A stretch of DNA of 64,000 bases from Prorocentrum cordatum (GCA_963575745.1 CAUYUJ010015835.1:181001-245000), one strand, 5' to 3'. Counted from the stretch's first letter, positions 9,944 through 21,930 are shown. Program-made: numbers and translations. Notes: generated by a model from the sequence alone, not told the origin.

Positions 9944-11184
9944 CCTTATTGTTTCCTCTCTGGGCCTACGCAGTGCAACGTTGTGCGGCCTTGCTTCTCC
10001 CTCGTTAATCGGCGAGTTGTGCCATACAGAATTGAAGACGGTAAAGGCAAAGCATCTTCACCATCTTGGCTCATGATCGCTATAACAGTGACGAAACGTC
10101 ATAGTCGGTCTGACAGCGGGGTAGAACACGAACGTTAGTGCAAGCGCGTCCGCGTGAGCGTAGACTCGCATCTCTGACAGTACTTCGGTTTGCTTTTGGA
10201 TCTGGGACTCGAGGACCCGTTCTGGGTCGACCTTGACCAGGTGTGGGATTATTTGGATCAAGTGACAGATATGGAAGTCTTAATATCAGAGCCTAGCGAG
10301 AACGATCAGTAGACTCGCTTAGTTTTCATACATGCACTCAGCCATCGCGACAGCTGGCGCCCAGAAGAACATCAAAAGGTGCACGTGCAGGTGGAGGCTG
10401 GGGAATGCTTCGCTGTTCACGAATACTTATTGGAAGAGGGCGAGGAGGAGAAGGATGAGGAGGAGGAAGAGTGCGGGAGGGGGAGCAGGAGGAGAAGGAG
10501 GAGGAGGAAGCACCATGTCGAGGAGGAGCAGCTGCAGGAGCAGCAGAAGCATCCAGGGTTTTGTTCGATCGCGCTCTCATGGGTGCCCCCTGAATGGCTG
10601 CGCCCCTGCGCACAGGACTGGCCAGGCTCCTTCCTGGTCCTTCCCCCTCCCCCCTCCCTTCCTCTCCCAGTTGCACACTTGTCGCGCGGTGTGCAAGGGA
10701 GGGGTCGGGGAAGGAGGACGGAGGCACGGCGGGGTACCTACGTATGTGGGGGAAGAAATAAAGAGAGAGAAGAGAGAAGGGAGAAGCGAGAAGAGAGAAG
10801 AAAGAAGAGAGGAAGTTTGAGAAGACAGAAGAGAGAAGAGAGAAGTGGGCAGGTTGGGAGCAGACGGGAACGAGAACGGATGAGGAAGAGGAGAGCACCG
10901 ACGACGACGACGACGAGCGAGGGAGGGAAGAAGGTTGCAGGTGGAAGATTGAAAGTAGATGGTGCCTATAAGATCTGTACTGCTGCATCGTCTTCTGCTC
11001 GTGCAGGGCGGGTGGAGAACGGCCGTGGCCTCAGCACTAGGAGGATTGGATTGGAGTGCGCCTCGAGAAATGCGAGTTCAACTATTCGCGGGTTAAAAGG
11101 AATAGCACTATATATCCCAAGTTTGCGACTTCTAGCTCTCTTAATCTAAGTTGCGGGTCTAGGTAAACTAAGTAACGTCTGGTT

Positions 11185-11326
11185 GTCCCTCCCCTCCCAT
11201 CCCTAACCCTCCCTCCCTCCCTGCTCCCCTCTCACCCACCCCTCCCTCCCCTCCCCAGCCCCCTCCCCTCCCTGGCCTCCTCCCCTCCGTAACCCCCCCC
11301 GATCGAATCCCATCCCCCTCCCTCAG
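11185..11326 (+). promoter_or_regulatory. Long polypyrimidine tract and 3' splice site
   Basis: About 140 bp of C-rich pyrimidine ends in CCCTCAG at 11326, directly before the exon at 11327. It looks like an expanded splice-acceptor tract. Confidence 0.65.
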
Positions 11327-11402
11327 GCGCAGCGGTGCTCACGCACATATACCTCCTCGTGGGCTGCGCCCTGCCCGTGTTCTTCGCGTTCTTTGTGATG
11401 AG
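11327..11402 (+). CDS. DOLK: Dolichol kinase exon (LTHIYLL membrane helix)
   Basis: 76 nt: two bases completing a Gly codon, 24 codons, then two bases (AG) of the next codon. It reads AAVLTHIYLLVGCALP and ends FFAFFVM, a membrane helix. Dolichol kinases have a nearly identical LTHIYLL.G..LP segment just before their CTP-binding loop. The donor is ATGAG|GC. The leftover AG joins the G at 23215 to make AGG (Arg), so the phase is right for the next recognised exon 11.8 kb away. Dolichol kinase transfers phosphate from CTP to dolichol in the ER membrane, making the lipid carrier for N-glycosylation. Confidence 0.82.
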
Positions 11403-12242
11403 GCGCCGCTCCACTTGGCTGGGCTTGGGCCAAGAATGGCGCGATTCGTTCCCCACCCGACAGGTCGGGGATGCTGAAGTCAAAAAGCTTCCAGCCCGCC
11501 TCGCGCACCCTGCATACCGCGGTCGCCAGGCCCACAGTGTGCCGGTGCTCCCTAGGTATCTTGCCTCGTGTCTCCGTCGAATAACGATTACATTCCGCGA
11601 CCGCTACGTCCCAAAGTGTGCTGGTGTTTCCTGAGGATCCCGTTTCGCGTTTTCGGGTGGGGATCTCTTGAAGCCAAACAATGGTATATGACCAGACCTG
11701 GTGTGATGTACAGGCAGGGGTATCGTGTATTCTGATCGCTCGTGTAACATGTGTGACTGATTTGCCCACCCCGTGCAGCAGTACAGCTTGGTAAGCGTCG
11801 CTTCGCTACTTAATCATGCTGCGCGCTGCCAAATAGGATTCGCCACAGCTAGTTTAGCTTGGAATAAGTACGCGGATATGCGATTCGAACATTGTCGCCC
11901 GACCTAGCGCAGCGCAGTTTCGGTTCAGCAGAAGCAAAACACAACGAGCTGCATAGACTGACCCAGTCACTGCTAGCACAGCACGCTTCGATACCGGTTA
12001 CATGTTACAATGGAGGATTGGAATCCAGCGGCATTGCAGAGAAGGGGAAGCAGAAGAGGAATGATAATCAGGTCCGACAGAAGCGGGGAAGGATAGAGGC
12101 CAGAGAGATGGAGGGGATTGGATTCGAACGACCATTTTCTGGATGCGTTTCGTTTGTGCTGCAGCCGCCTCCTCCTCCTCCTCCTCCTCTTCCTCCTCCT
12201 CCTCGTCCTTCCACTGGACGAGAAGGAGAAGGACCTGCATGA
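11403..12242 (+). other. Start of the 11.8-kb intron, no gene recognised
   Basis: Mixed sequence with a short CTC run near 12165-12210. The intron continues to 23214 and contains the decayed gene at 12243-13400 and a LINE. Confidence 0.5.
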
Positions 12243-13400
12243 ATTCGGCGACTACAAGACGTGCAAGAACATGGGTGCGCCGCAGGCCCACTACCTAAAG
12301 GCGCTCGACTTCGTGGACAAGTGGGGCGAGAACATGCAGCTGCACAACGTGTGCAGGAGGAGCACAGGCTGGGACACGGTCAAGGACTGCGCCTGCTCGT
12401 GCGGGCTAATTTCCCCAACAGGCTGTGGTGGAGAGGCCCCAGCGCTATCTCGAGGGGCGACGCGTGGAAGTTTTAGTGCGAAGTGGATTGGAAGGCGCCG
12501 GTGACCGCACAGGAGATTTCCCCCGAGGACAAGCTCATGAAAGAATGAGTGAACAAGATAGAAAGACTTCAACGAGGACTGCGAGCAGTGGCCCGAGATC
12601 GGCTGCACATCGAGGTTCCACCCGCACCGCAATGGGCCATCGATGGCGGTGGAGCTCATCGTCAGTGGCAAGTGGGAGGCGTTTGCAGCTGAGAGGCTGC
12701 CGCAAGCGATCGACGACGCCATCAAAGAGCACCACTACAAGTTCTTCGAAGCGGCCCAGAAGCTGAGCCCAGAGGAACTGCACGAGTTGATCCCACCTGC
12801 CTTCCCGATGACGCACCAAATCGAGGCCTGCGCTCTGATTGCAAAGTACCCAGCGGACGCGTGGCAAGCAGCAGGGAGAAAGTACTTCTCGACGCGCGGC
12901 TGGTGCGAGCTTGCGATGCGGACGCGAAGAACGACTTGGCGAACCTGCAGAGCGTCATTGAAATAGCCACGAGGGAGTTGAAGACCGCCGAGAAGTTCGA
13001 GCTGAAGGAGGTCGAGGAGCTCAAGCGACGTCAGGATCTCCGCGAGAAAACGGGCACCACGCTGGACGGCACCGAGAGCTTCGAGATGCACGCCGACCCA
13101 GGTGAAGCGGCTAGCTCCAGCGGCCGCGCGCGAGGGCGCCCACTTGCGCAGCCAGGAGGAGCACTAGCGAGGGCATTTCGGAGTGCGACCCCAGGCAGGC
13201 ACGACGGCACCGCCCCAGCAGCGACAGACGAGCTCAGAGGGACTGTCACTAGCGAGGGCATCTCAGCGCGCGGACCCTTAGGAGAGGAGCTCGCACCGAC
13301 AAACGTCTTTGTTTTTTTTTCTGGAGCGCCGACAAGCACACCGCCGCGGGGACGACGAGTGGAAAACGAGGGCCCACAGAGACCGCTGGAGCGTCATCCT
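12243..13400 (+). pseudogene. Decayed protein-coding sequence of unknown family
   Basis: Protein-like sequence runs through this stretch in changing frames. LHEFGDYKTCKNMGAPQAHY and CRRSTGWDTVKDCACSCG are near 12238-12400. NRLWWRGPSAISRGDAWKF is near 12415-12473 and is cut by TAG at 12474. CEVDWKAPVTAQEISPED follows in the same frame and is cut by TGA near 12546. KDFNEDCEQWPEIG and then KWEAFAAERLPQAIDDAI begin at about 12562. A coiled-coil-like Lys/Glu stretch (ELKTAEKFELKEVEELK) follows at about 12970-13030 in another frame. There are at least two stops and two frame changes. I do not recognise the family, and the pattern would fit a mobile-element or retro-copied gene. The 3' part beyond 13100 is Ala/Pro-rich and may not be coding. 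Confidence 0.5.
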
Positions 13401-14088
13401 TAAGGGCCCTTCCCCAGCGAAACGACCGAGGCACGCGACCAGCATCACCGATTTGGAAGCCTCTCACACGCCGCGACAGCAATAGCATCGCTCGCCCCTA
13501 CTTAGACGCCGGCCGGAAGGGGGGGCACATCAGAGGTGCAATTTGAATATTTCAAGGATACAGAGTGATGCAGCACAGGATTGTGCCGGACGCTGCATTG
13601 CATGGCTCGACCATCGGCCAGCAAGTCCAGGAAGCGAAATGAGCCTAGAGAAAGAAGGATTATATTCGAAGCGCGGGCACGGCAGGACGCAGGTATAATA
13701 TCAATTAGGCCCCCCCAGCAGAAGCTTGGCACGAAGGGGCCTCTTGCATTCTCTTCTCTATCCCCTGCGTCGCTGAGCGAGGTCGCGTCGTCGCCCCCCC
13801 CCCGTGCTTGGGAGCCCTGCTCGCCCAGCGCGCCCCCCTCGGAATGGGCGCGCGCGAGGGCCAACAGCTGCTCCCCCCGCATTGACCCGTAGGGACTCGT
13901 ACTCACAAGGTGGCGAGCCTCCCTTTCGGGGCCACTTCGGAGCTCGCCCTTTGGAGTTTCGGGGCATACCCCCTGCTGGCCCCATGATAACTCTGGGTCT
14001 GCGGCACAGTAAACTCGCAGGAGATTTTGCAAGTCTTACCCCACTGCTCTTTTTTAGGCGTTTCGACGCCGACCCCCTATATGCGGAT
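13401..14088. other. No gene recognised
   Basis: Mixed sequence inside the same intron, with no domain, long repeat or inverted termini that I can see. Confidence 0.45.
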
Positions 14089-14176
14089 GTCCTGTCCTGT
14101 CCTGTCCTGTCCTGTCCTGTCCTGTCCTGTCCTGTCCTGTCCTGTCCTGTCCTGTCCTGTCCTGTCCTGTCCTGTC
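14089..14176 (+). repeat. (CCTGT)n pentanucleotide microsatellite
   Basis: About 17 perfect CCTGT units, changing directly into a (CTC)n tract at 14176. Confidence 0.97.
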
Positions 14177-14262
14177 CTCCTCCTCCTCCTTTCCTCCTCC
14201 TCCTCCTCCTCCTCCTCCTCCTCCTCCTCCTCCTCCTCCTCCTCCTCCTCCTCCTCCTCCTC
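14176..14262 (+). repeat. (CTC)n microsatellite
   Basis: CTC units continuing from the pentanucleotide repeat, with one early interruption. Confidence 0.95.
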
Positions 14263-14289
14263 GTGTTCATACTCCACACCCTCCTAAAA

Positions 14290-15014
14290 CACCTCCTCTT
14301 CCTCCTCCCCCTGGTACCCAAGAGGCCGTTGGAGGCATCCGAAGGTCCATGGAGGTCCCCATGACTTTCTGGAAGTTTCCCGAAGTGTACCGTTCACACA
14401 ACGTCAAGCAGCTACATCGTCGGACCTCGTGTTTCCTCGTCCTCCTCCCCGCCGCCCTGCTGGAGGAGGAAGACGAGAAGTACGGGTGTAGGATGCAGAG
14501 GAGGAAGATAATTCTCCAGAATCCACCCAAATCAATCACGCCGCCTTCGAGCATCTCTCAGGACTCGATTGTTGCAAGTGGATGATGCGCTGGCTCTGGT
14601 GCGCCCACTGAAAGGACCACGAGCAGGAGGACGAGGACGAGGGTGGGGAAGGAAGGGGAGAGGAAAAGGAGGACCAGTGTAAACCCAATACGCATCAACA
14701 ATGTTACAGTAAACCCTCGATCAAAGCTCCCTTTTCAACAAGTCCCCACAAGAACTGTTGCTCAAGCAAGGAAGTGTTCAATTTGAAAGCAATAGTCTGG
14801 GAATTCCAATTGTGCCAAAATTCTGATCCTTCGATATGATCTCCGCGGATCAACGTGACTATTGCGTCCTGACAGTCCTACATCGCGCCAGGACAGATTC
14901 GCTGGGATTCCAACACGGCCAATCAACGTGAAGGGCGCGTCCCAACAATTGAAAACCTTGCCGCAACACCATCACCGGGACTTCAACCGTACGAATTGTA
15001 AAAAAGGTTGCAAA
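14290..15014. other. No gene recognised
   Basis: Less GC-rich than average. No domain or organised repeat is visible before the small tandem array that begins near 15020. Confidence 0.45.
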
Positions 15015-15230
15015 TTTTGACAAACGAATGTGCGCGGCGCTACGGCGAGCACCACTTTTTGAAAAGGAACCGTCTTTCATCCTTGGAACTGCTGCAAAAT
15101 TTCAGGCGAGCGTGCCCGGCGCTAGGGCGAAAATTACATGCCCTCGATTCTTGAAACCGTGGAAGTTTTCTAGACGAATGTGCGCGGCGCCAAGGCGACA
15201 GTCACATTTTGAAAAACCAGCCGCCCACAA
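15015..15230 (+). repeat. Three-copy tandem repeat of about 77 bp
   Basis: CGAATGTGCGCGGCGC(T/C)A(C/A)GGCGA or a variant occurs at about 15024, 15106 and 15176. Each is followed by A/T-richer sequence. A reverse-complement echo, CTAGCGCCACGCACATG, lies near 15617. Confidence 0.7.
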
Positions 15231-15475
15231 CCCCCAGGATCATGAATGGTGAGGAGGTATCGGGCGAAATGCCCGGACCGCCCTACTGACACGTCTGGTG
15301 GTGAGACAGAGGGATGTATTCATGATGAAAAAGGGTGCAGAACGAGGAGGAGGAGGAGGAGGGGAGGAGGAGGCGGCGGCACCTGATGGAGGAAAGTTGG
15401 ATTACGGATGTTTCATCCAGCTTGGTGGCCGCATCGTGCGCGTTTCTTCCCACATCCCGTTCCGCATGGTCTTCT

Positions 15476-15527
15476 TCATCATCATAGCCATCTTCATCAT
15501 CAGCATCATCATTATCATCATCACCAA

Positions 15528-15568
<41 letters not shown>

Positions 15569-15593
15569 ACATCAACATCATCATCACCTTGTG
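15476..15593 (+). repeat. (CAT)n microsatellite
   Basis: CAT/ATC triplets with CAG and CAA interruptions. Confidence 0.95.
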
Positions 15594-15599
15594 ATTTCA

Positions 15600-16230
15600 A
15601 AACGGTGCTCTGGCCCTAGCGCCACGCACATGCTTGAACGCCGCGCACAGATGTGTGTTTAATTGATGCAACAGCTACATAAATGTAGGGTGACGTCTTT
15701 GCAAGTTGGGACTACTGTTTGAGGTGTTCGCACGTCCAAAAACGACAAGCCTGCACAGATGTAGCAGATGCACGGCTGGAGGGCGGTTCCTGTTGTCATG
15801 TGTCTCCCGTTTGAGGTTTCCGTTGAGTGGATAACAACCACTAATAAGGTAAGCCGGCCAAAAATATTCAGATGTAGAGCCGTCATTCTTCAAATCAGCG
15901 ATCTAGCAGGACTCCTCCGAGACCTGTATAAACATATGTGTTTCGCAGCCCCTACTCTTTGCTACCAGGATCCAAGGCAGTTCCTTTTCAAAACGGGGCC
16001 GTCGCCTGAATGGCACGCCCACAGAGTGTTATTTTTTGACAACAGGAGGCGCTTCTTGCAGTTGCAAGCAAGGCTTGTGGTTCATTGCGTTCAACCAGAA
16101 ATTTGGAGCTTTTGGTGTAGCATGCATACGTTGTCTGCCCTTGCGGGAGCGCGCGATGGATCAAAGGCCACGTTGGCCTTTTTTATGGGGCTGCCAAGCG
16201 TGCGGGCTCACAAGCATTTGGGCGTGAAGG
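15600..16230. other. Upstream flank of the LINE, no gene recognised
   Basis: A + strand frame of 190 codons starts at 15768, but I see no family features in it. It could be the 5' part of the LINE at 16231. Confidence 0.35.
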
Positions 16231-17192
16231 GTGCGGTGCAGGTGCGGAGCATCAGCCCCGAAGCACGTCCTCGAGAGGGCCAAAGTTTTTGTTGGCAATG
16301 CGGGCAAGCATGGTGCTGTTCAATATGGTGGTGGTCGTGACGGCAAACCCCTCGGCGAGAGTCAGGATAGCAAGATCGAGAAGCAGCTGGCCGAGTTCAC
16401 GAAGCGCTTCGACCAGCTGATCAAGTCTCCTACCCGAGCCAACGGTGGTGCCAACGGAGCTGGGGGTGGCGGTGGAGGCGGCACAATCCAGGCAAACAAA
16501 GCCGCTGAAGTTGACGAAGATCCCTTGGTGGCCCAGGCGGCAAAGCTGGAGCTGGTCATCAAGGCGCGCGGAAAGGAACACATGTACCCTGCCAAAGACT
16601 TGCTGGTCAACCAGTTGCGCGACGTTCGGGCGAAGCTGGAGACTTAGAACTCAGACATCACCCAGCACGCCAACGTCGGCAACCGACTGGCCAAAGTTGA
16701 AGCTCGATTCGGTAAGCTGGTGGAAGATGTGCGCGCACATAATGAGGCGATCCAGGCGGCCACGGCGCGACGAATTCGAGGGCCCCCGGCAAACGTCGGG
16801 CGGCCGAGGCTGAAGCAACGGCGCTCAACAAAAAGTTGGTCGAGTCTCTTCCTTAAGGTGTTGCTCCTCAGCACCGGACTGACCCTTAGTCACTGGAAGT
16901 TTCTCAGGAGATGCTCGAAGGCAAAGACGAGGTCAAGGCGATGCTCGAGTCTCAGGCCTTCAAGGACTACGCGGAGATTTTTGCCAAGGCCAGGGAGAAG
17001 GACCTGGGCGCGGGAAGCGGCGCTGCTAAGTCTGTTCTCGGTGGCGACGCATCTCTTGACATCGAGATGCCCAGCGCCTTCGCCAGCCGCGCCGAGGCGG
17101 AGCAGTTCTGGGAGCACCACCGCGGTGACAAGAGGGCCATATGTGAGGCCTCGGCGTCGGGCATATTCAAGCGGGTCAAGACCAGTACCTGA
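16231..17192 (+). pseudogene. LINE-1 ORF1-like region
   Basis: The first frame (16231-16647, 138 codons) opens with a CRCGASAPKHVLERAK stretch resembling half of a zinc knuckle. A Gly run follows, then a charged helix ending near VNQLRDVRAKLET. After its stop, QHANVGNRLAKVEARFGKL and VEDVRAHNEAIQAATAR continue the coiled coil in the next frame. MLEGKDEVKAMLESQAFKDY picks up at 16911. This matches the short zinc-finger plus coiled-coil ORF1 I would expect in dinoflagellate LINEs. That family assignment rests on pattern memory, not on a search. Confidence 0.6.
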
Positions 17193-17739
17193 CGGCGCAC
17201 AAGCTGAAATTCTTGCATTGAGAACATTATTCGAGGAGGCTCGGGTGAATTCCGGGCTCGGGCGCGCCCCCTGCACGACAGAGCGCGAAGTGTTCTTTGG
17301 GCAAATTATCTCGCCGGCCTCTCGCTCTCGAGGGGCCGACAGTGGCGCCGCGTTCGGGCGCCCCCCTTCCCGCGCTGCCCCGGGCGCGGTTCGAAAACCA
17401 GCCTTAAGCAAGTGGGGGAACGTATCCGCCACCGCCAAGAGGAGCGAGAGCTCGTGCTCGCATGTCCTTGGAGGTGCTGGTTTCGGTTATCCCTCACACG
17501 CGGGGCAGGCCCGCGCGGGCTTCCCGCTGCGCTCAGGCTTCAAGATTTCAAGATGCGGTTCAAGGCTTCCGCCCTTGCCAGTGAGTTTCGAGGCCGATGA
17601 CCATCCAGGGCAAATTTTTGGGAGCTGCAACGGCACAGCTGGGGCACACCAAAGAAACGATGCGCTCGCACTGGTGTTCTGGCGCTGCTCGCCCAGGGGA
17701 TAGGTATCACGGGCGACGCGCAGTGGGAAAAGACGGCCA

Positions 17740-18290
17740 AAGCTCTCGCCACGGGCGGCCCCATGCTCCGCGCACCTTCGGCACCCTGCCGCGAGGAGCA
17801 ACTGTCGGTGGGTGTCGCCATTTTCGCGCGCGCGACGGTTGGAATAAAGTGGTCTGCGTCTCTGGCTCGCGGAGTATCGGTTCCCCATCGGCTCGTCGTG
17901 GTCGAATTAACGTTATCACGGTGGCCAAAGTCGATCCTCGCAGCCCGCGCTGACCTGCGTTGCTCGGAAAGTTCATCCAAGCGAGATCTGGATGCATCGA
18001 AGAAGGTGGGGGAAGTGATGGAGGGGAGGCACATGGCTATCATGGGGACGGATCACGCAGTCGCCCATCGTCGAGTTGCCGGGGCCCCCTCGCAATGCCA
18101 GCATGGTCGCGATCCAGCCGTCGGCAGACACGCCCCCCACAGCCGCTGCCAATTCGCGCATTGACTATTGCGAGGCCTCGCCAGCGGCGGCGAAGCTGGT
18201 CGACCAGATCACCGCCATCACGACGTGGCCAGACCGCGCAAGCCAGCGCAGATAAAATTCAAGGCGGGCGCTTGCGGGATAAAACAGCTG
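17740..18290 (+). pseudogene. LINE-1 endonuclease (APE-type) remnant
   Basis: EEQLSVGVAIFARATVGIKW and PHRLVVVELTL near 17793-17925 match the middle strands of an APE-type endonuclease. HMAIMGTDHAV near 18030 sits where the GDFN box is expected, so the key Asn is altered. RIDYCEASPAAAKLVDQITA in a shifted frame near 18160-18220 corresponds to the late ID[YF] strand. It is frame-shifted and unlikely to be active. Confidence 0.6.
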
Positions 18291-18788
18291 GTTTACCGCA
18301 CCCACCAGAGGCCCCCCGAAGAGCCCCCGTTTGGACCCCCCCTGAGCCTCAGCGGCGAGACTTCCCACGGGCCCTGGCTGAGGAGGCCGACAGAGCGGCC
18401 CCTGTGGATTCTGCGCACCGCGCGTGGGAGTTGCTTTCGGCTGCATGGAACAGCACGTCTGGTGCGATGGAGGTAAGCTGGACATTTCGATTAAACAAAA
18501 AGGCTTCAGGGGGCCCCCCCCCTCGGCTAAGTGGGCGTCTGCCAGTCAGACCTAGCGTAGACCCGAGGATGATGAGTTGGTTTTTGAAGGTTGGATTCGG
18601 CTCCAGCGGGACCTTCGGGTTCTCCAGTTCACGAGCGCGCGGGCTCGCGAGAACCGCGACCTCGTGGGCCACTTGGACGACGCCCAGGCGACGCGCAACC
18701 TCTGCGGCGTCACTCAGCAGCCCCTTAACAGCGAGGGCCTGTCGGCGAGGCTGGACGCCACCGTCAGGGCAGGCAGTTAGTTTAGTCT

Positions 18789-20066
18789 TTGCCTCAGGAT
18801 AAGGGCCATTTGTCCACCTGGCTTGAAAAGATCACTCAAGCGCTCGGTGATTGGAGCGGTGGTTTCGAGGCAGCGCGGTCTGGTTTGGATAACCGCGCGA
18901 AGGTAGGCTGGGACCAGCGGCAGCAGGAAGCGCTGTCAGGACCGGCGCGACAGATGCACACATTGACGAAGCTTAAACCCAAGTGGCAACCGACTGCAAT
19001 TGAGACGGCGCCCGGGGTCTTTTCGGCCGACCCGCGCAAGCTGCCCGCGACTGAAGCCAATGTGATTGGTCGTTTCTGGCAGGCGTCGCCGTGCCCCGAG
19101 CCCCAGGAAGCCCTGGATCGGGATTGTTTCGAGCGCTTGAAGCCCGAAGATCTTCGCACTTCGCGCGAAATGTTCTGCCCACGCGCGGCCCAGAGCTTGA
19201 CGGCGCTCATGTTTGGCAGCGCGGCATGTCGCGCGACGCTGGCCTCGGGGCCTTCGCCCGCGCATTCCAGACGATCGAGAAGATCTGCGTTTTCCCCAAG
19301 GCTGCGCAGTGGGTGTTTTTCCCCTCCTGGGAAAACCCAGGGAGGTCACAGGCCCGTTTTGTTGTGCGCGGCCCCTGCGAGGATCCGGGCAGAAACTCAG
19401 CGTTCGGCCCTCCAGGATTTTGACGCGCGCTGCCCCAGTCGGCACTGGGCGTTCGCGGCGGGGAAGCCAGCCGAGAGCAGCATCTGGATTCAGGCCACCA
19501 GGGCCGAGGCCAAAGTGGGGTGGAGCAGGCGTCACGAGGGTTCTCTTGGGACGGGTCTGAATACAATGAGAGTTTCCGCCTCGCCAACCTCAGTTATCGT
19601 TCCCTTGCTGCTGGACGGCCCGCTGCAGTGGTCAAGGTCACGTTTTGATGTTTGGCGAGGGCCCGGAGTGCTCAGGCTGGGCACCGACCACAACTTGGCA
19701 CCAGTACGCGCCAACTGCGGCTTGCCCGCTGGGTCGTGCCTCAAAGATATCAATGTCGAGGCGTATGCGATGCAGCCCCTCGACGGGCTTAGCGAGAGCA
19801 ATCGCGACGTGTACCTGGCCCCCTACATGGACGACGACAATCTCAGTGCGCATGGGAGTCCAGACCACGTCGTGGAGGTATTCGGCAAAGCCGCGGAGGA
19901 CCTTCACCGTGTCCGAGTTAGGGGTGGGCCTGGCGGCCGACAAACTTTTGACTTTTTTGTCTCCACCCCTGGTTTGTCGGCGCGCATCGGACGCAGGCTC
20001 GGAACGCTGGCGGGGAAGGTGGGCGCACGCATCGTTTCCCTGGAGGGGGGGGCTCCTGGGGCCTAG
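18789..20066 (+). pseudogene. LINE-1 reverse transcriptase remnant
   Basis: LHTLTKLKPKWQPT-like sequence near 18955 begins the region that precedes the RT. TIEKICVFPKAAQWVFFP (about 19270) fits the region before motif 3. LAPYMDDDNLSAHG (nt about 19818-19859) carries the YxDD catalytic box. TPGLSARIGRRLGTLAGKVG (about 19966-20025) matches the helix that follows it in this RT family. Pieces lie in at least two frames. Confidence 0.7.
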
Positions 20067-20225
20067 CGCAGGTCTAGGCAGGCCCGCACCCAAAGGAAGG
20101 GGGGTCGTCTCGCGGATTCAAGAAACAAGAGGTCACGTCACCTCAAGAGGGCCCTTCCCAGGGATCAGAGTCGGATCGGGAAAATCTACACGGCTGGCGC
20201 CAGACCCGCGGTCTCTTTTGGGGAC

Positions 20226-20771
20226 ATGGTCACGGGGGCCACGGATTATGAGCTAAAGCGAGTGCGATCGGCTATATTTTCTTTTCAGTCGCCTGCGCAT
20301 GCGGGCGTGTCAGTTGGGCCAAAACTGCGCTTCTACCCCGTCCGGCGCAGCATGGCAGCGCCAGCCTCAGCTTGGGCCCGTGAGGTTTGGCAAACGACCA
20401 CTAGGCCAGACCTCGCCTTCTTCGCGTTGCCTGAGCTTCGCAGCGCGTGGACGGCGGTGCCGCGGGGAGGACGGGCGCGGTCTGAAGCCCGCGGGCCCGC
20501 GAGCAGGATGTCGCTTTCCCTCGGGCGGATCGGCCAGAAGGCCGCCGGCCCGCTTGATTGGACGGATGATCGTGGCAATAAGTTGTCTCCCCTGTATAAC
20601 TCCCGCACCATGTTAGGGGCCCTGCTCACAGAAGGGGCCCAGAGGCACCATGAAAGGATCCTGGGGGCCAAGTTAGGCTGGGGGGGAGAGTTCGCGTTGA
20701 GCCCATCAGGCGCATCACCAAAGCCTCTAGAAGAAAAGGGATTGGTTTCAATGCCCAGGGAAAGTGCATAG
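20226..20771 (+). pseudogene. LINE-1 post-RT region
   Basis: 181 codons open. AWAREVWQTTTRP, FFALPELRSAW, ARGPASRMSLSLGRIGQKA and GPLDWTDDRGNKLSPL are blocks I associate with the region between RT and RNase H in dinoflagellate LINEs. The exact function of this region is not known to me. Confidence 0.6.
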
Positions 20772-21277
20772 TTCGGTCGTTTTTTTGCGACGGGTGCCAG
20801 TGCGAGGACCGCGCCGTGAAAGCTTGTTATGTTTCTCAGGGATTGTGCCCGTTGCGCAACCAGCCTGACTCCTTCAAGCAGCGTCTGTATTCTTGCACGG
20901 GTAGCCAAGAGGTCAGAGCTGCCCGAGAGGCCGTCGAGGCCACCGATTTCTTTCTCCAGGAGGCTCAGGAAAGCAACGTCTACTTCTACACAGGACTCAA
21001 GTTTCGCCATCCCGTCCGAGCGCGGCCGCCACCGAGCGACGAGCACTGGCCCGCCCTTTTCGTCGCCGACGGCTCACCGACGAACTGGGGCGATTTCGAC
21101 AGCACTGGTTTGAATGTCTCGGAGGACGGTTCGTGTGTACCTCATGCCATAGAGGAGCTCTCCAGGGCCTCATGCGCACGGGTTCTCTTGGGTCCCGATG
21201 GGCAGCAGGTGGCGACGGCGGAAGGCACGGTCAGGCGAGAGCGCAAAGCAAGACTTTTGACGAGAGATGAGGGTTGA
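20772..21277 (+). pseudogene. LINE-1 zinc-ribbon-like and RNase H-like fragment
   Basis: FFCDGCQCEDRAVKACY and QRLYSCTGSQEVRAARE give the cysteines of a short zinc ribbon. SEDGSCVPHAIEELSRASCA near 21120-21175 resembles the DGS start of an RNase H strand. The frame ends at 21277, before the other catalytic residues. Downstream DNA to about 21820 may be the remainder in shifted frames. Confidence 0.5.
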
Positions 21278-21847
21278 CACTCGTGGGAGCCCCGGTTTCG
21301 GGTCCATAGGTGTGCCATTTTTTTGAAGTTTTTCTGCGGAAGCGAAAAGGATCGATTTGATGTAGGTTATTCGGGATTCCCCACGTTGGTGAAGGGACTC
21401 TTGCATTCATGCCCTGATCACGACCACCAATTGGCCAGTACCCAGGTCGAGAAACAAGGTAAGCCGCTGCTTTTCTTCATGCTATGCGGCTATTTCGCCC
21501 AGCACAGAATTCATATGTTGTCCAAGTGTTGTGCGAGGCCGCGCAGTGACGAGGACAGGAGCAGTGCTGGCACGACGGCGCTGCGTCGCTTGTGGAGCGG
21601 GCCGCATCCGAAGAAACCGTGGGCGACCACATGTGCTGCTCAGGAGGCCCCTCTCACTCGTTCTGCAGCAGGATCGTATGCGGTGGCCACGAGGCCGCAA
21701 CAGGTCCCTGCCGCCGTCACCCCTATCGACAGATTTGCCGCGCTGAGATCTCGGACTGCCGAGAAAGAGGCGGCCAGGCAGGCCCGAATGGGTAGAAGCC
21801 CATGGTTCGGCCAAACGTGACCACAATGAAAAATCCTAAATCCTACA

Positions 21848-21930
21848 CATCCTCCTCCTCATCCTCCTCATCCTCCCCCTCCTCATCCTCCTCATCGTCG
21901 TCCTCCTCTTCTTTCTCCTCCTCCCCCTCC
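21848..21930 (+). repeat. CTC-rich microsatellite
   Basis: CTC/CAT triplets directly 3' of the LINE. Confidence 0.85.

Larger units (their letters stand above)
9589..11326 (+). other. Intron of dolichol kinase (1738 nt)
   Basis: Runs from AAG|GCGCC to CAG|GCGCA, so the six bases AGGCGC are present at both ends. It contains (TC)n at 9888-9943 and purine-rich DNA at 10430-10520 and 10750-10870. A C-rich pyrimidine tract of about 140 bp (11185-11325) abuts the acceptor. No other gene is seen. Confidence 0.65.
16231..21820 (+). mobile_element. LINE-type retrotransposon, dead copy (LINE-1)
   Basis: Five blocks lie in the usual LINE order on one strand: an ORF1-like region with coiled coil, an APE-type endonuclease remnant, an RT remnant with a YMDD box, a conserved post-RT region, and an RNase H-like fragment. 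Every block is cut by stops or frame changes. It lies inside the dolichol kinase intron, in the same orientation as the gene. The ends are not defined, and no target-site duplication or poly-A tail was found. Confidence 0.8.
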
